A stretch of 64,000 nt of DNA from assembly GCA_963556195.1 (NCBI GenBank), contig OY744519.1:109859032-109923031 (forward strand). Direction: 5' to 3'. Source of the stretch: Sepiola atlantica (Eukaryota > Mollusca > Cephalopoda > Sepiida > Sepiolidae). A model generated the notes under the pieces. That model had not been told where the DNA came from, did no database searches, and saw only the letters and a list, made by a program, of their open reading frames with translations. Shown piece by piece: positions 11,001-21,971 of the stretch (positions are counted from its first letter, which is position 1; every line of letters begins with the position of its first letter). A program made the translations under genes and the position numbers.

Positions 11001-11429
11001 AGGTTCTCATCTTCCTTTTCATTCTATACTGTGTCATACTGCTCCAGTTTAATCGTCACACGTATGTTTCATTTTGGAATCTGAAGCCACATACATGAAC
11101 CCTCTTAATGACTTCTTTCCCGACAGACAAGTCCAGCGAGAGCTTGAACTAATGTTAAGCATGGAGTCTTTGGGGTTCTCGAGCAAGACGGATTTTCTGA
11201 TTATGACCAGGAGAAAAATCAATTCCAGGAGACTATTGTTCTGAGGGACAGGAAGTATTATATACAATTGTTTTAGCATGTGGATAAGTTAGCGATAATT
11301 CCATCATACCATGCAGTTTCCATGCGTATTTTGGACCATGTGTTTTAAAACTTTAAGAAGAGGGGGATCTATCAGGTATAATTTTTGGAGGTGTTTTGTC
11401 AGCAGGAGCGAGATGGCATCATCAAGGAG

Positions 11430-12210
11430 ATCTTTGTGCCTCTCCATCGTTTTAGGGATTATACTTGGATCCCACATCGGCCTGTTCTTAAAACAGATCC
11501 CACATCTACGACCAAATTTATGTCCCTTTTTCAACTGCAGCCTGAAGATTGGTGACTCTGTCTCTTTAAATGAGGCAGCCTATCCAGGCATGAATTTGAA
11601 TGGCGACATGCTGAACTTGTTGTCATCTTTCCGAATGGATCGATACGTTCTCTTGGTGGATATCAGAAAGGCCTTTATGATCATCCACTTGGAATTAGAG
11701 GCTGGCAGGAACAGATTCTGCTTCTTTCTCAAAGACGGGGACCGGCTGCATTGTTTCCGCTATACCATCATCATTTTTGGATTCATTTCTAGCCCTTTTA
11801 TCCTAGGCTGTATACTAAAATTCCATGTGGCCCAGTTTCCATTAGATCCATGTAAGACCATGATGGAGGATCGTTGTATGTGGACAATTTAGTAGTAACT
11901 GAGTCGAATCCCGGAAAGCTGGCAGATTTATATTCTCTATCCAGAGAGTGATTACAGAAAGGTGGATTTGAGCTGCAGTCATGTAACTCTAATTGTCTTT
12001 CCCTTAGACACCAGATGGACCACGACGGTACCTTGAGTACTCATGGCAGTGAGTGGGAGAAAGTTTTGGGCTATCTGTACAACCCCCTGTTGGAAAAAAT
12101 CCGTGTCGAACCCAATGCCAATGCCTCAACCAAGAGACGAATCCTATCCGAAGCAGTCAAATTGTTTGACCCCATGTCACTCTGCCTTCCAGTGACATTG
12201 CAGAGTTGAG
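11430..12210 (+). pseudogene. BEL/Pao reverse transcriptase (frameshifted)
   Basis: Within 11311-11892 the reading LNEAAYPGMNLNGDMLNLL, DIRKAFMIIHLELEAGRNRF and FGFISSPFILGC matches Pao-type RT fingers and palm; the first palm aspartate is in DIRKAF. The catalytic box reads YVDN rather than YVDD and lies one frameshift downstream at about 11874-11886. The thumb continues at 12015-12209 with TKRRILSEAVKLFDPM, a typical BEL/Pao block. Confidence 0.85.
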
Positions 12211-12244
12211 TTCTCATTGGTGAATTGTGGAAGCAAAAGCTAGG

Positions 12245-12850
12245 ATGGGATGAACAGTTTTCAGGAGAGTTCCAGTCTTGATGGAGAAGTCTTGCTCAGG
12301 ATCTCCATGGGCTGAGTCTTATTCACTTCGATCGGCAGGCCTTCAAACAAAATAGAGTTGGAGAATTGTTTATGTTCTGCGATGCCTTGGTGGAAATTTA
12401 TAGGTTTGTTGCCTATGTTGTGCAGGATCATCGGTCGGAATTGGTCTTTGCTAAAGAAGAATAAAAACCTACCTACCTTTGAATTGATGGCTGTGCATCT
12501 TGCCCTAAAGTATATGTTTGTTATCTTGAATAGTTGCAAAGGCTTCCTCCCTTCTAAATTATACATGACCACAAATGCCCAAGTGGTGTTTTCTTCGGTT
12601 TTCCCCATTCTATGAACAGCAAGAACATTTTTGCGAAGAATAGACTGCAAGATATACTTCAACTGAGTGAAGACTTGGAGATCCAATTTGGCCTGACACC
12701 ATCCTTCAAATATATCCACACAGCCCAAAACCATGCGGACCTAATCACCAGGGGATTATCATTAAAGAAATTTAAATCCCATCTTGAGGTTTGGTGCCAT
12801 AGACCTGCCTGGCTGCATAACTTGGGAGAACCTTGGCCGGATCAGGAATT
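12245..12850 (+). pseudogene. BEL/Pao RNase H-like region (broken)
   Basis: Across frames, LFMFCDALVEIYRFVAYVVQ near 12367-12430 corresponds to the D-A-S strand of the Pao RNase H region, followed by VFAKEE. At 12612-13010 HTAQNHADLITRGLSLKKF matches its end (N-x-A-D-x-x-T-R-G). The expected D-A-S reads D-A-L, and several stops intervene. Confidence 0.75.
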
Positions 12851-13059
12851 ACCATGCCTCAGCAGACGCAGTCAACAAATTGTTAATGAGACTGTGAATG
12901 TATCCGTTATTTTAAAGGAAGAATATCCCTCCATCATCGCTTTGAAACAATTTTCTGGATGTGCGCCTCTGTTGAGAGTTACAGCCCTTGTATATAAATT
13001 TAGTGATTGACTGCGAGGACTTGATGAGGATGGTGAAAGGAGAGCCTCGGTCTATTTAA

Positions 13060-14050
13060 TAAAGGTTATGCAGCGCCAGACATTTTCGGAAGAGTTTCAT
13101 TTTCTTCTGGATCCCCTTGGAAAGTCCTTACCTCGTTTTGTTCAGGGTCTCAATCGGTTCCTTGATCAAAATGGGTTTATACGGTCCTGTGTTCGAATTA
13201 ATAGGTCACCTCATCTAGGGTACGAGGTTAAAAAACCCATTTTGCACGGCCAGAACCACCACATTCCAAAACTGATTATTATAGACAGTCACTTAAGGTA
13301 TTTCCACTTGGGAAATAGATCTACCCTGACTGAATTGAGACGAAGTAGATACGGGATTCCCCAATGAAGACAGACCGTTAGGGAGGCTCTGGCGTCCTGC
13401 ACCTTATGCAGAAGCTTCAATGCTAGACCAGTACTACCTCCCAATGTTGCCAGCCTACCCCTTTCACATGTGGAGTTTGAAGTGCCTTTTAAGAACAGCA
13501 GGATGGACTTCACCGGACACATCTGGGTTAGTAAGGAGAAATATGGAAAAAAGATGTATTTACTCCTTTTCACCTGCCTAAGTGTGCAAGCGGTGCATAT
13601 TGAGGTGGTGCCTGACATAAGCATTTTATCCTTCTTTCAGTCCTTAGTCTGCTTTAGTAACCTGTTTGGTGTTCCTTCTTCTTTGTACTGTGACAATGCT
13701 AAGACCTTCCTTGGCAGTGGCAGGTTGTTCAGTCGTCTTTCGGTATACCACGTGTACCAGGAGAAATTTGGCACTTGCCATATTAAACTCAAGACCGTTT
13801 CACTAACTTCTCCTTGGTTTGGGGGAACTTTGGAGAAATGCCCCCAGACTATAAAGACTTGCCTCTACAAGGTTGTCGGCAGGGGCAATGTGAACTAATT
13901 TTCTCTTCTGACTATCATTTCTGATATTGAGAGGGCGGTAAACAATCGTCTCTTGACTTACCATGAAGCAGCCGACAGAGAATTAGAGGCCATTAATCCC
14001 AATATGTTTCTGAAACCCAATAAAATTTCGGGATTGCTATTGCACTTATA
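13060..14050 (+). pseudogene. BEL/Pao integrase (broken)
   Basis: The zinc-binding N-terminus is visible as IIDSHLRYFHLGNRSTLTEL and ASCTLCRSFNARP (H2C2 pattern) with a stop between. The catalytic core follows: the first Asp in RMDFTGHIWV (about 13500), the second in YCDNAKTFLG (about 13690), and the Glu in GGTLEKCPQTIKTCLYK (about 13820-13875). All three acidic positions appear kept. Frame breaks at 13367 and 13896 inactivate it. INPNMFLKP near 14000 marks the post-core region. Confidence 0.85.
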
Positions 14051-14199
14051 AGAAAGCGATCCTTCATCTTATGTTTCTCCTAGTCGGAGAAGGTTAATAG
14101 AGTCTATGGAGCAGAGAAACGCTAGATTAAACGAGTTCCAGCATGTTTGATACCATGAATATCCCCTGAGTCTTAGAGAAAAGTCTCTCAGACGTTCCC

Positions 14200-14720
14200 G
14201 AGTGCCATTTAGTAACCGAGTTAAGGTCAATGATGTAGTTATTATGAAGATCCCCCTCAAGCCTAGACCTTTTTGAATGTTGGGAACCTGTTTGGAATTG
14301 TTTGAAGGGGATGGCAGTGTCATCATATCTGCCCGCATCAAACAGGGAGATGGTCCTGTACGAATGCACTCACTGAAACATATTTATCCATTGGAGCTGT
14401 CTATCTCCCCTAACATCGAGAGTGAGACTGAAATTGTTCCTCCCCTCCTCTCATCTGAGAGTCCTACTGATGATATCAATCTGCCTCTTCCCTTCAGAGA
14501 TGGGGCTGAAGTTTTGCTCTGTCCAACCTGCAACTCTCCCCAGGGAGATTTAAATATGATTGGTTGCAACCTATGCAACTTTGGGTGCATAGCAATAAAC
14601 GTGCCTCCTACGGAGAAACAGAAGTGGTACTGCCCTGAATGTGCTTCACAGAAAAGGTGGCGAGGTAGGCTACAGCACCTGTTTGTCCCCTGCCAGGGTT
14701 ATGGTTATGATTCTAATTGA
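14200..14720 (+). pseudogene. Integrase C-terminal domain with PHD-like finger
   Basis: Residues early in the 14277-14720 frame (GDGSVIISARIKQGDGPVRM, then HIYPLEL) match the DUF5641-type barrel that ends BEL/Pao integrases. A cysteine-rich module follows at about 14517-14660: CPTC, GCNLCNFGC, then KWYCPEC. The spacing C-x2-C, C-x2-C, W-Y-C-x2-C recalls a PHD finger, with the usual histidine not evident. The frame ends 50 bp before the 3' LTR, so the module belongs to the element. Confidence 0.65.
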
Positions 14721-14770
14721 TGGTTTCCCATATTTTTCCCTGCTTTTTTTTTGTTTTTGTTTCTCGGGGT

Positions 14771-15132
14771 TGTGTGAAAAAAATAAGTTAAATGGTTTAT
14801 GTGTCATGGGGTTGCTGGTGATTGAAAGAGAGCCGGATGCCTTTTGACTTGCTCAAAGTCTAACCCTTCTAACGATCCTGACTTGAGTTTTATACCTCCT
14901 ATCGGAAGGGAGTAATTTGCATACGTGTTGATTATTACTTACTTAAGTAGATTGATCCCTTCTGGGTGGTGTTACTTGTTTTGAGAGATCTTGGGAACAA
15001 GGTGTTACTTTTTTCTTGGTACTTGATTCCTGACAGAGTTGGAGTCGCGATTAAGTAATATTTTGCAACGTTTTACACTCAACCCAACTCTGATCTTCAA
15101 ACTACCCCTTGGCGTCGAAGGAATTTTCGACA
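14771..15132 (+). repeat. 3' LTR of the BEL/Pao element
   Basis: It starts TGTGTGAAAA and ends TTTTCGACA, colinear with 9040-9369 apart from an additional roughly 30-bp block around 14870-14910. AAGA follows directly. Confidence 0.9.
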
Positions 15133-15213
15133 AAGACTAAAATAGTATATTAATAGAGGTAATCATATTTTTTCGTCTTCAGACAGACAGATACCAAATC
15201 TCCATTAGTAATA

Positions 15214-15214
15214 G

Positions 15215-15258
<44 letters not shown>

Positions 15259-15330
15259 CATTATTATTATTAGTAGTAGTAGTATTAGTAGTAGTATTAT
15301 TAATAATAGTAGTAGTTGTAGCAGCAGCAC
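15214..15330. repeat. (ATT)n grading into TAG-rich trinucleotides
   Basis: About 20 ATT units followed by degenerate TAG/TAT/GCA trinucleotides. Confidence 0.9.
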
Positions 15331-16090
15331 ATAAAAGTAATATAATTCTTTATTATTCTTATATAGAAGTAAAGAGATTTATCATTTTACAATTCAATTT
15401 ACATACATGTTTTTGGTGTTTGCATACACACGTATGTACATTAGACTACGACGTTGAAAAAGAGAGTCACTTGTTCTCTAAATGCTCACAAAGATATTAA
15501 AACATTAGAGAGTGGTTGAATTAACATTGAGTGAGAAGAGCAAGATAGACATCATCGTCATGACCGAATTGGAAGCGGTTCCGCCATTGCAAATATAAAT
15601 TTAAAAAATTCCGGTATCTGGAAATCGACAATTTTTTCGTTAGATATTTCCGATTTCTTTGTACGAAACAGGAAATTCATCAATTTTAATTTAACTTTCT
15701 TTCATTTAAATAAATTTATTTTTATAAACTTTTTTTTACATGTCGTAATGTAGAATTCGTCAAAACAAAATAATTCATCACTTGCTTTTTCTATCCGCAC
15801 GCAAAGACAGTCAATTCACGTAGATAAATTCAGTTGAAAGCTGGTTTAAAAAAACTATTGCTGTTGGTTTATGTTTTTCAGTTATATGATAAAAGGAAGC
15901 GGATATCATCATTCCTGTGTTGGTAACAGAAACGTCAGGATTTCTTATTATTTCTTTCTTCGTCAGATGCTTACGATTTCTTTCTGATGATCAGAAAATG
16001 TATCAAATTTAGTTCAATAAAAACAAAAAAGCAATTTATTAAAGTCTGCAGTTCTGAAGTTCATTTACAATCATTCGTTTTCTTTGATTA
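15331..16090. other. No recognisable feature
   Basis: AT-rich, with no coding or repeat signal that I could identify. Confidence 0.5.
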
Positions 16091-16094
16091 TTCA

Positions 16095-16350
16095 GACTAC
16101 ATTTTAATTGTGATTTTCACTACGTTTTGGCCGATGTAATCCCCAATTTTTTTCAGATGCATCTTTTCGAACTCGGGAGTCTTTATGTCGAACTCAGGGA
16201 CCTATATGGAGTTTCGAACTGAAACTTTCATTTAATCCATGGGGGTAGATTAATCTTGTTCCGTCAGCCATGACCGGCTAGAAGTGTTAAGTGATATTTA
16301 ATTCATTCTTAGTCTGTAGTGAGGATTAAACGGTGCCTGTGCATTATGCC
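16095..16350 (-). mobile_element. tRNA-SINE family B copy
   Basis: It shares the ordered blocks CGTTTTGGCCGATGTAATC, CGAACTCGGG, TTTCGAACTGAA and GTTCCGTCAGCCATGACC with 5600-6065 and 45020-45255. The minus-strand head reads GGCATAATG and CGTTTAATCCTC, a degenerate pol III A and B box pair. Confidence 0.6.
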
Positions 16351-16736
16351 AACAAAATGGCGACAAATTAAATTCTCTTCCTTATTTCTAGATCAGTGAA
16401 TCGAAAGTGGAGATAATTCGAATTATTTTAAGTGTCTTAATTTTTTTCTTAATTTTCCGAAAATGAACGCCAATGTGTCAAATCTTGAAGACATTTTATC
16501 AAGGGAGGCGCGAGAGCGCTCTATCCCTTAATAGACTTCAAAAACGGCCTATGCTGGAAATCTCATTTCTTTGATCAATCATAACTCAAAAACCAATAAA
16601 CCAAATTAGTTAAAACTTTGCACAACATTTTTATTTGATAGCTTCTATAAGTGTGTAAAATTTCAGCATCATTAGTCAAGGCAACCCAGAGATCCAGAAA
16701 GTTCAATCATGAAATCATGTTATCCGTGTGTATATA

Positions 16737-16762
16737 CGTACGTACGTACGTACGTACGTATG
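16737..16762. repeat. (ACGT)n self-complementary microsatellite
   Basis: About six ACGT units, each unit its own reverse complement. It lies in a roughly 350-bp stretch (16490-16840) recalling the (GTCC)n-plus-repeat at 23207-23790. Confidence 0.9.
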
Positions 16763-16944
16763 TGCCACCCTGTATCTCATCAACTATTTTGTGGATTCAG
16801 CTGACTTTTGGCAGAGATAGAGGTTGTAAGGTCTAGTTGATGGCATTTTAATTTCAGTTTACCATATACCTTAGTTTTCCAGAAAATTCAAAAAAAACTT
16901 AAAAATGACCATTGTATTGAGGCATAGCCTTTACAAAAGTAGTG

Positions 16945-17347
16945 ACATTCCATGATAAATGCCAGTATACTGAAATCATATGCCCTTAATAGGGTTAAGA
17001 TGAACATTCATATACACTAAATGTACAAAAGCAAGGAAATTCCCAAATTTTTACACTTTTATTGTCATTAAGTGTATGTGAGCACAACAGGGCTATGTAT
17101 TTTACTGGTAGGAATTTTTCTTCAGCGCACCTCACACACTTCATCCACTCATGCGTAGAGATTTATACTGCAGTGATGTGATAATGAAATGGTTTGGTTG
17201 ATATGTAGCCATACCCTTAATTAATGACAATAAAAGTGTAAAAATTTGTGAATTTCCTTGCTTTTGTACATTTAGTGTATATGAATTTTCATCTTAACCC
17301 TATTAAGGGCATATGATTTCAGTATACTAGCATTTATCATGGAATAT
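16945..17347. mobile_element. Near-perfect foldback element, ~128-bp arms
   Basis: Arms 16945-17075 and 17216-17347 are inverted copies with only a handful of differences, around a 140-bp spacer. Shared blocks include CATATGCCCTTAATAGGG and AAGCAAGGAAATTC. There is no coding content. The close match of the arms suggests a young insertion or ongoing arm homogenisation. Confidence 0.85.
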
Positions 17348-18826
17348 TTAACTAGAGATAAGGCGAAGTTAGTCGATTTTTGCAAGCGCACAGACTAATT
17401 TCTGGTGCAGAGATATGCGTCTGTGGAGGTGATATGCGATGTTTCTTCCAACAAATTCTCATGATTCTCCATCTGTGTTACGGTTTCCCGTGACGAAAAA
17501 AAATGAATATGATCGTTTCGTTATGAGTCCCTCTAAAAAAATAATTCGAATTATCTCCCATTTTGATTCACTCCTCTAGAAATAAGGAGAAGAATTTAGT
17601 TTGTCACCATTTTATTGCCATGATGCACAAGCACCGATTAAACGTACAACCTCCAGAAGACTGTCACATAGAATTCATCGATAGTCAACCAAGGCCATAC
17701 CCATAAGAGGCCGAGAGATCTAACATTTAGGAAGCAAGATGTCCAGTCAGTCAGCAGATATGTTTTTAGTTGCTAACTACTCGCTCTCATCATTCCGAAA
17801 AAATTCCGAAAGGGAATGTTAACCCATCAAATTCATTTATTATATAATTTGTTGAAGGAAAAACATGATATTTATTGAATAAACAAGGTTGTCAATATGA
17901 AAAGAAAAGATTAAAACATATTATGACATGAAACTTTTTCAAAATACGTAAAAATAACAAGTGAATTCAGAAATTAAAACAGTATAAAGTACTGTTTCAA
18001 ATTTTTGTCATTAATAATGGCGAAAAACAGTTCTCAATAAAATTAAATTTTGATTTAAACAGTATACTAATAAACTTATCTTATATAAATAAGGATTTTG
18101 TCCATCCGTTTGTAAATAATGAAGAATACTGCATTTAACTAATCTAATATTCTAATCTAATCTAATTTAATTTAAATATGAATAAATACGAATCTTTCCT
18201 AAATATATTCACATCAAAACCTTTCAGTTTTACTTAAATAAAATGATGCAGTATATATAGTATTCTCTAAATTCCGTCAAACGAAACCCGCTTTTGCACA
18301 TTTGCATATTCATTTTCTTTTTACATTTCTGTGATATAAAATTTTATTTTGTATTTATATTTTCCTCAACAGTAATATTATAATTATTAATACAATTAAT
18401 TAAAGAGATTTCATAACCCCCCCCCCCCGAAAGGTTTAAAAATTATTGTAAAACTTTCACTTAGAAGGGAGATAATTACATGAAAACTTCCAGTGCTGAT
18501 GTTAAGAGAACATATACTACACGTTGATCGTAGCCACAATGCCAAAGAGCAATAAAACATTATTTTGGGGGGACTAGACATTTTTAAAGAATGAAAAACA
18601 ACTCGACTTAATCGGAATTTATAAGTGTAGTATCGGTTTTGTTGTCATAAAACCGTCCTCCTAAGAATTACCTCCTCCGTTTAAAGGAGTGTGGGGGAAT
18701 ACTTCCATCTATTACATCCTCCTTTATATTAAAAACTTTGAAAAAAACTTTTCAAATTACTAAATAGTTCAAATTAAAAACTGAAGGTAGGAAAGACATT
18801 TCCGTTCAGCGTTCAATAGTACTATA

Positions 18827-18992
18827 AGGATTATTTGAATATCTCGCTTATTTCGTTTGATTTTCGCACACATTTTGGATGAAATTTATTTACATTGTAT
18901 CTTTTATTCCGAAATAAAATTCTAATTTCTTTTTTGAAGACTTGAAAATCAAACTTTAATGCAATGCCTTAAGCGCTGGCGGCCATGTTGTA
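18827..18992 (-). repeat. Dispersed repeat family E, copy 1
   Basis: Its reverse complement shares ATGGCCGCCAGCG, TTAGAATTTTATTTC and TTTCATCCAAAAT with 40255-40440 and 43560-43720. The distal end carries AGTACTAT. The family is not recognised. Confidence 0.65.
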
Positions 18993-19399
18993 ATTTTGTA
19001 TCATTTTCTTTCGCGCTTAACATCTATAAAAAGGAAATACGTTTGACGTAATTTTATTTATAAAAAAGATTGTGGTATCTGCGTTTATTTTCACATCTAT
19101 CAAAGGAAATCGATTTTACTTTATTTTATTTATGAACATATTGTGGGGTCTGCGTTCGCGTTTGACATCCATGAATTACATACTTTACTTTTATTTTATT
19201 CATAACAATAATATTTTAATATTTATTTTGCTTTAACTACGTATTGTATGTAGTTCTGTCACAATTATATAATACTCACAGCCTAGCAAAAATATGCGAT
19301 CAGAGAGAGCATATATTTTCTAGTAATCCAAATTTAATTCATGATATAATACAGAATTTCAGCTGAAATAAATTCGATGGATTAGAATTATTTTTTCAG
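18993..19399. other. No recognisable gene
   Basis: Two similar blocks, near 19035-19050 and 19110-19150, end TGTGG(T/G)(A/G)TCTGCGTT before AT-rich sequence. They may be diverged repeat copies. Confidence 0.4.
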
Positions 19400-20010
19400 A
19401 AATTTCTCTGCCAAATGAGAGTGAGGTGTTAGCAGCTAAAAAGATATCTGCTGATTGATTGGAACTATTGCCTCTAATAGAGCTGCCTAAATGTTAGATC
19501 TCTCGGCCTATTATAGATATGCCCTTGTACTCAACACTTTTATGCGTTGCAAATTATCAATCCTCATCAAAAATTCTGAAATATATTCGCTTTGCATTTT
19601 TTAATTTACTTCGCAAATTACGATGTTTTCTTTTGGGTAGTCTTCATGTAATATCGCCTTTAAAATTCTTTATTATTGCATTATTTATACAGTTTCTATA
19701 TTTCGATCTGTCATAATTCTCTGCAACTCTGACTTAATAATCCTACTTTTTTCAAGCTCTCATTATGTATTTTCATCTTTTTCCTCATGAAATAATTTTA
19801 TAAATTCTCGCTTTTAAAGCACATATTTATTAATATTTCAAACAGAAAAAGTCCTTTGAAAACTTCTTTAAAGAATATAAATTTGAAAATAGACATAGAA
19901 ACCATGAACAAGATGCAAGTATTTTTTTATGTAAAAATCATTCTTTTTTTTCATGACCTTTGTTTTAAATTCTTCTGATAAATCATCATTCCACAGAGTC
20001 TTGAGTTTCA

Positions 20011-20208
20011 GTTTCATAATAAAGGTAAAGGTGTTACCTTTTTTTATAGTTAGTAAAGTCCATTTACTTCTTGTTGTTATCGAAGCCCCTGAAAATGAGT
20101 TGCTTTATCATCGTTCAGTAACAACACACGGAGGTTCGATAACAACAAGAAGTAAACGGGTTTTACTAAATATAAAAAAGGGTAACACCTTTACCTTTAT
20201 TATGAAAC
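20011..20208. mobile_element. 198-bp MITE-like foldback
   Basis: Outer ends GTTTCATAATAAAGG and CCTTTATTATGAAAC are exact inverted copies. The pairing continues about 75 bp inward through GGTAAAGGTGTTACC and ACTTCTTGTTGTTATCGA, leaving a spacer of about 45 bp. A 151-codon open frame crossing it reads through both arms and is not a gene. Confidence 0.85.
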
Positions 20209-21064
20209 TTCAGTTCCCGAAGATAGATAATTTATCCGAAACATTTAAGAAAAAAAGAATAATTAATTCAAGAAAAAAAAAATTTTTTAATAAAAAAATA
20301 TTTGCATCTTATTTGTGGTTTCTAAGGCATTTTGCCTATTTTCACATTTTTATTTATGAATATGTTTTCATACAAAATTTGTTATGTTATTTTTACCTTA
20401 CAAACTGATGGACAGTAGAGAAGTACATATTTTTAACACATAAAATGGAAAACCGAAAACAAACACAACCCATAAAAATCAAGAAATAGACGTCAGCGAT
20501 TAAATAATTTATTTAAAATTACATTCTCAACAGTTAAATAGCTTTATAATTCGAGTACAAAACATGCGAGAAAACACCAATCGAAAAATATGGCTATATA
20601 TGAAAAAATAATAAAAGGGTATAGTGTCCCAAATTACGCTTTTAGCTTACATAAATGGAGATTTTGTCCGTTTGTTCGTCCGTCACAATGTGTTTAAAGG
20701 TACTAAATGCATTGCAAAATTTGTCTCATTTCCAAATATCAGAGATCTTAACTACTATCAGAAATAGAGAATATTGCATGAATAGTAAATAATAAATTCC
20801 CAACAAATAACGAGGATGTCAGGACTGGAAATCGAAACCAAAATCTTGAGATTTTCACTCTGAGGTTCTACCAACTGACCTATTTGGACTTTCTTATAAA
20901 TAGAGCTTAAAACATTACTTTAACAAAATAATTATAGTTTCGGCGTGACGTCATAGATTCATGATTTATGCCATAAGTGATAACAAAAAAAAAATAAATG
21001 AATGGGTAAACATTATCAATATCGTTGGATATTATTTTAATAAGTATATTAAATAGTATATTTT
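20209..21064. other. No recognisable feature
   Basis: AT-rich, non-coding in my reading. Short open frames show no family signature. Confidence 0.5.
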
Positions 21065-21310
21065 CATTTGTCATGATGCATTCTTCTCATGTATTACCTT
21101 CTCTTTGAGGGCACAGTATAGTATATGTTCGTTCCTCACGATACCATCTTCCCAGGATTACCTTCTCCTTCTTTGTTTTTTTATGGGGGTAGTGTACTAT
21201 CTATTCTGTATTCATGATATGATCCTCTCAGGCATTACCTCCTCCTTTGAGGGTCAGTGTATATAGTTCGTTCAGAATTATATCATTCTCCCAGCCTACG
21301 AATTTGGGAT
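21065..21310. repeat. Degenerate ~63-76 bp tandem repeat (second array)
   Basis: About three units, each with ATTACCTTCTCCTT or ATTACCTCCTCCTT, then AGTGTACTATCTAT, then a CATGATA(C/T)-like block. This is the inverse of the array at 8840-9039. Confidence 0.65.
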
Positions 21311-21467
21311 GGTGAAAATTCTTGGGGTCTGTTTTGGGCCGGACATCCATAAATAGCAAAGCTTTTATTAATAACCTGAAAACATGTAATTACACAAAGT
21401 AAAAAGAAAAGAAAAATAATCATATGGTATTCACATTTTTGTGTCTCTCATATATATTATAGTCATC

Positions 21468-21508
21468 CGTAAACAGCTGTTTCATAGTTTCAGGACTCAT
21501 CAGTGCAG
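21468..21508 (-). ncRNA. Hammerhead-like motif with decayed stem II
   Basis: The minus strand reads CTGATGA (21497-21503), then GTCC without its partner strand, then GAAAC (21479-21483), a CAGCTG palindrome as stem III and GUU as cleavage triplet. The arms CTGCA and TACGG pair at four of five positions, one of them G-U, giving stem I. The core is kept but stem II is broken, so activity is unlikely. Confidence 0.4.
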
Positions 21509-21746
21509 CTAGATGCAGCAAGAGCATCAACCCCAAGATCCGAAACTTGGACGCCAGATCACTTACATTTATAAATAACTGAAACATCTTTTGATGTCCA
21601 CTTAGCGTTTCGTTTATTACATACGTTTTTTTTTAATATGCAAAAGACAAGACAATGATATGATTCCATATCTGAGATAACATGACAAATGAACAATAAC
21701 TAACATAGAAAATGAAAGATAAAAGATGAAAGAAGAGCAAAGGAAG

Positions 21747-21751
<5 letters not shown>

Positions 21752-21808
<57 letters not shown>
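21752..21808. repeat. (TA)n microsatellite
   Basis: About 28 TA units. The adjacent 35-bp block (TATAGTTTTGG to AAAACTATA) recurs inverted beside the (TA)n at 37335. Confidence 0.95.
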
Positions 21809-21811
<3 letters not shown>

Positions 21812-21928
21812 TTGGAAGTTTTTCAACCATTAAAACTATATGAAAAAAAAACACACTTCGTTAGAAAATTATTTTGCTTTGTAAGTCAATTTACTTTTTA
21901 CAGTTACTATATTAATTTGCTTCCAAGA

Positions 21929-21931
<3 letters not shown>

Positions 21932-21969
<38 letters not shown>
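21932..21969. repeat. (TA)n microsatellite
   Basis: 19 TA units directly abutting the left arm of the long inverted repeat that starts at 21971. Confidence 0.95.

Positions 21970-21971
<2 letters not shown>

Larger units (their letters stand above)
9040..15132 (+). mobile_element. BEL/Pao LTR retrotransposon, both LTRs, inactivated
   Basis: A 6.1-kb element with related LTRs at 9040-9369 and 14771-15132 and a gag-protease-RT-RNase H-integrase order typical of BEL/Pao. The flanks carry AAGA directly before the 5' LTR (9036-9039) and directly after the 3' LTR (15133-15136), a fitting 4-bp target duplication. Stops and frameshifts break every domain. The LTRs differ by many substitutions and a roughly 30-bp indel, so the insertion is old. 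I could not recognise a primer-binding site or polypurine tract. Confidence 0.9.
16310..17655. mobile_element. Larger inverted repeat enclosing a second foldback
   Basis: About 16310-16430 and 17530-17655 are inverted copies sharing GGAGATAATTCGAATTAT-type and CCTTATTTCTAGA blocks. The left arm overlaps the SINE head at 16350. The pair encloses an unrelated, better conserved inverted repeat at 16945-17347, so events are nested. Confidence 0.65.
17690..19530. repeat. Long inverted repeat, 1.6-kb spacer
   Basis: 17690-17800 and 19400-19530 are inverted copies sharing TAAATGTTAGATCTCTCGGC and AGATATCTGCTGA-type blocks. The spacer is AT-rich with a poly-C run (18417-18428), a family E repeat copy and no coding sequence that I recognise. 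It could be one large non-autonomous element or two copies in opposite orientation. Confidence 0.65.

Noticed and set aside
19953..20408. 151-codon open frame as a possible gene
   Set aside because: It reads straight through both arms of a 198-bp inverted repeat and has no recognisable domain.
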